Shown one piece after another: positions 61,413 to 64,000 of a stretch of 64,000 bases of DNA. The DNA lies in the NCBI GenBank assembly GCA_032654645.1, contig JAULAW010000005.1:62001-126000 (forward strand), read 5' to 3'. Below the pieces are notes generated by a model, which was given only the letters and a program-made list of their open reading frames with translations, was not told the origin of the DNA and made no database searches. How positions within the stretch are numbered: position 1 is the first letter of the stretch; each line of letters begins with the position of its first letter. The stretch is from CAITJF01 sp032654645. Its GTDB lineage: Bacteria > Pseudomonadota > Gammaproteobacteria > Burkholderiales > Gallionellaceae. The translations under genes and the position numbers were made by a program.

Positions 61413-63259
61413 CGGATCTTCCACCAGTCAATTTTCATCAATGCATTGATTCAATTGAGCTTGACCCTGTTTCTTGAGGTTTTTTAATTTTATTGTAGGC
61501 ATGTAATTAGCAAACTAAAGCTAAAGTTGCTTGCAATAACCTGCTTTGTATGTAAAATACATAGTCATGTATCTGACCTCAATCCCCAACCGGAACTCCC
61601 CGCCCGCAATCCTTTTGCGCGAAAGCTATCGCGAAGACGGGAAGGTCAAGACGCATACGCTCGCCAACGTGACGAACTGGAACCCCGCCGTTGTCGAAGC
61701 CATGCGCTCGGCATTGAAGGGCGAGTTCGCATCTGGTGGCGACCCGGTATCGGGCGAAATATTCGGCGTTCTATTCGCCCTCAAACAACTCGCCGACCGC
61801 CTCGGTATCTCTGGCGCATTAGGCAAAAGCCAGGAAGCGCTCAGGGTGCTATTTCTGGTGTTGGCGCGCATCGGTCATGCGGGTTCGCGACTGTCCGCCG
61901 TGCGCTGGGCAAAACAGCACGCTACGGCGGACATCCTGGGCCTGTCAGCCTTTGATGAAAACAACTTGTACGGCGCGCTGGATTGGCTTGCTGCGCGGCA
62001 GGCCAAGATCGAGCAGCGCCTTTACCGCGAGCACGTGAAGCGCGCGGGGCGCACACCGTTGCTGGTGCTCTATGACGTGACCTCGAGCTATCTGGAAGGC
62101 GAGCAAAATGAACTGGCCGCCCACGGCTACAACCGCGATAAAAAAAGCGGCAAGCAGCAGATCGTGATCGGGCTGCTGACCGCGGATGACGGCGAGCCGC
62201 TGGCAGTGCGAGTGTTCGAAGGCAACACCGCCGACCCCAGCACCGTGGCGGAGCAAATCCGCCTGCTGAAGGAGCAGTTCAAAATCGACGAAGTCGTGAT
62301 GGTGGGCGACCGTGGCATGATCAAGGCCAAAGGAAAATTGGCGCTAGAAGGAAAGGGCTGGCACTACATTACCGCCCTGACGGATGCGCAGATTCGCACC
62401 CTGCTCAAAAGCGGCGTCCTGCAAGCAGATCTGTTCGATAGCGAAATCTGTGAAGCCGAGCATGGCGACAAACGGCTCATTCTGCGCCGCAACGATCAGA
62501 CGCGTGATCGCGAAGCGTTGCGCCGCAAGGATAAGCTCGCCACCTTGCAAGAAAAAATAGCGGCGCGCAACACCTTTGCCGGCGAGCATCCTCGCGCCAA
62601 TGCCGAAGCCGGGTTGGCGCGGTTGCAGCGCTGGGTAAAAAGCCACAAGCTCACCGCGTTTGTCACGCTGTCGCTCGGCGTTGAAGATCGCAAAATATCT
62701 TGCGACACCGATCAAGCGCTCATGCAGAATGCCGCCTTGCTTGATGGGTGTTACTGCCTGGAAACCGATGTGAGCCCGGAACACATGCAAGCTGCGACGG
62801 TTCACGCGCGCTACGGTGATTTGCAGAAAGTCGAGCGGGATTTCCGCACCATGAAAACCGGCTTGCTGGAAGTGCGCCCTATCTTTTTGCGGAACGCCGA
62901 GCGAACCAGAGCGCATGTGTTTGTGACCATGCTGTCACTGAAAATCGCCCGCGCTTTTGAAGGCCTGCTGCATGAGGCCATGGGCAAGATCGCTACCGGC
63001 ACAGAGGCGGTGACAATCGATGATGCGCTCGTCGCACTGTCTCGTCTGACCTACCTACATTACGAGTCAAATGAAGTATCGTTCACCCGCTTGCCACAAC
63101 CCGATGCGCTCCAATCTCGGATACTCAATGCACTCGGCCTAACGTTTCCTGCTGGAGCAGCTCAATGTAGGCAGTAAGCTCTTTTGCGGAAAGTCAGTAA
63201 TTTTATTTAAACTCAATGTCTTGTAGCGATATATCGCCTTGGGCTAGATGGAATATCCG
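61413..63259. mobile_element. IS1634-type element, copy 3 (plus orientation)
   Basis: 1847 bp with perfect 5-bp target duplication TCTGA at 61408-61412 and 63260-63264. It differs from copies 1 and 2 by single bases only (for example near 62940, a silent change). It is inserted in the DUF4143 ATPase gene. Confidence 0.93.
61567..63177 (+). CDS. IS1634-family transposase, copy 3
   Basis: 536 residues, intact and identical in protein sequence to copies 1 and 2. The start is ATG 61567. Confidence 0.9.
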   Translation: MYLTSIPNRNSPPAILLRESYREDGKVKTHTLANVTNWNPAVVEAMRSALKGEFASGGDPVSGEIFGVLFALKQLADRLGISGALGKSQEALRVLFLVLARIGHAGSRLSAVRWAKQHATADILGLSAFDENNLYGALDWLAARQAKIEQRLYREHVKRAGRTPLLVLYDVTSSYLEGEQNELAAHGYNRDKKSGKQQIVIGLLTADDGEPLAVRVFEGNTADPSTVAEQIRLLKEQFKIDEVVMVGDRGMIKAKGKLALEGKGWHYITALTDAQIRTLLKSGVLQADLFDSEICEAEHGDKRLILRRNDQTRDREALRRKDKLATLQEKIAARNTFAGEHPRANAEAGLARLQRWVKSHKLTAFVTLSLGVEDRKISCDTDQALMQNAALLDGCYCLETDVSPEHMQAATVHARYGDLQKVERDFRTMKTGLLEVRPIFLRNAERTRAHVFVTMLSLKIARAFEGLLHEAMGKIATGTEAVTIDDALVALSRLTYLHYESNEVSFTRLPQPDALQSRILNALGLTFPAGAAQCRQ

Positions 63260-63685
63260 TCTGAGCTGCTAAAGCAGGTGACTTGGGCGGATCGTGATTA
63301 CGTGATACATACCTATCGCGACAAGGATCAGGTCGAAGTGGATTTTGTGATCGAGGATTCTGCCGGTCAAGTTGCAGGAGTAGAAGTCAAAGCAGCGGCG
63401 AGTGTCAGCACGGGCGACCTGGCAGGACTAAAGAAGCTGGCTGCACTGGCAGGCAAGAAATTCGTTTACGGTATCGTACTATATGACGGCAACGATACAC
63501 TGCCAATTGGGGAACGGATCTGGGCCGTACCCATTTCCACCTTGTGGAGTGAATGACACTGTCGGGTGTGCGTTCCCAGAAACCGCGCAGTTCAAAGTTT
63601 GGCATCTGGATACGAAGAGAATCGAGCCACATGAGTTGCACGAACCGGCGGTGCAAGCATGAATTTGCTTTGTGTGGAAACCTGG

Positions 63686-64000
63686 TTACCCGGCCAATGT
63701 GTTCCTGCCGGCTTGCCAGGTTGAAAACGCAAACGCGCAGAACATCGCTATCAGCTCGAAGCTGCTCCTGATCACGCTTTCATCATCCTCAACCCAGACT
63801 GCCGCGCACCTCACCTTGATATCTACCAGCTTATTGTCGCCAAAGCATGCGGTATCGATCTGGATCGTGCCCTTCTCGCATTTCTGCGGCAGCGGCTTGA
63901 ACTCGTATTTCTCGGCGCGTTCAATCAACTCCGGCTCTATCCGGCCAGTATGAAAAATCTGGCACCGGGATTGATCAACGCCAAAGTATTCGAGCATCAT
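63686..64000 (-). CDS. Hypothetical protein (reaches the window edge)
   Basis: A 104-codon frame on the minus strand starting with ATGATG at the last bases of the window, so it may extend further upstream. It reads MMLEYFGVDQSRCQIFHTGR and ends at 63686. The 58431-58727 segment is a decayed copy of it. No family recognised. Four cysteines are spaced through the protein. The bases 63557-63685 contain no gene. Confidence 0.5.
   Translation of the reverse strand: MMLEYFGVDQSRCQIFHTGRIEPELIERAEKYEFKPLPQKCEKGTIQIDTACFGDNKLVDIKVRCAAVWVEDDESVIRSSFELIAMFCAFAFSTWQAGRNTLAG

Larger units (their letters stand above)
60463..63556 (+). pseudogene. AAA ATPase with DUF4143 domain, split by IS1634
   Basis: 60463-61412 plus 63265-63556 form one gene of 413 codons when the IS and one TCTGA are removed (ALESFIYS joins ELLKQVTW). 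Walker A is LLNGPRQAGKTTLV, Walker B is AVIDEVQRAP, sensor 1 is LLTGSANLM, and the DUF4143 nuclease-like tail reads QVEVDFVIED ... GVEVKAAASV. Such ATPases occur in genomic islands with unknown, perhaps defence-related, roles. ATG 60463 is preferred over TTG 60451. The upstream half is still an open frame of ~320 codons and could make a truncated protein. Confidence 0.88.

Noticed and set aside
23638..63177. Short conserved open frames inside the three IS1634 copies (for example ~142 and ~190 codons)
   Set aside because: They repeat only because the element is repeated. They are shadow frames of the transposase.

Overview
This window comes from a Gram-negative betaproteobacterium. The conserved block argS / SPOR protein / dsbA / cstA / ispB / tRNA-Pro is of betaproteobacterial type. 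The multiheme cytochromes, the Arx arsenite oxidase and the porins suggest Gallionellales or Nitrosomonadales, such as a Sideroxydans or Gallionella relative. That placement is inference.

Layout. (1) 1-1998: an AT-rich two-gene cassette, a hypothetical protein plus a metallo-beta-lactamase-fold protein. (2) 1999-6071: a RIT element (three tyrosine recombinases between 32-bp inverted repeats) decayed by an IS4-type insertion and a deletion. A second IS (6093-7979) follows, with a 7-bp target duplication. (3) 8224-14735: the chromosomal core. (4) 14903-16470: a prophage remnant with a truncated reverse transcriptase. (5) 16488-33826: a large respiratory island. It holds a polyferredoxin, a Tat/Fe-S/NrfD/tetraheme-cytochrome module, a membrane cytochrome, a hexaheme lipoprotein cytochrome split by an IS, and arxA-B-C-D with accessory genes. 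(6) 34022-38474: the ars resistance operon (arsR, a truncated arsP-like gene, arsC, arsD, arsA, acr3). (7) 42357-50851: the regulators arxX-arxS-arxR, flanked by two paralogous DUF1080-like lectin-fold proteins, a PepSY protein and two porins (one with an internal stop). (8) 51282-64000: an accessory junkyard with HU, IS1182, TumE/TumA and HigBA toxin-antitoxin pairs, a DUF4338(DruA)-ISAs1 element, an integrase-type IS and an ATPase gene split by an IS.

How it fits together. ArxA (molybdopterin, Tat-exported) with ArxB and the NrfD-type ArxC would oxidise periplasmic arsenite and pass electrons to the quinone pool. The neighbouring Fe-S/NrfD/tetraheme complex and the cytochromes would connect quinones to periplasmic or outer electron carriers. 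The ars operon removes arsenic from the cytoplasm. ArxX (binding protein), ArxS (kinase) and ArxR (sigma-54 activator with an intact GAFTGA motif) would sense arsenic. The main new observation is that a ~265-bp segment made of the 3' end of the polyferredoxin gene plus a perfectly spaced sigma-54 promoter occurs three times, once ahead of each respiratory transcription unit. Each copy carries a conserved TTACC-type repeat at the same distance upstream. A fourth sigma-54 promoter with a similar upstream motif precedes the intact porin. This looks like a regulon assembled by copying one promoter module.

Three near-identical 1847-bp IS1634-type elements (23556-25402, 40367-42213, 61413-63259), each with its own 5-bp target duplication, have broken a cytochrome gene, another transposon and an ATPase gene.
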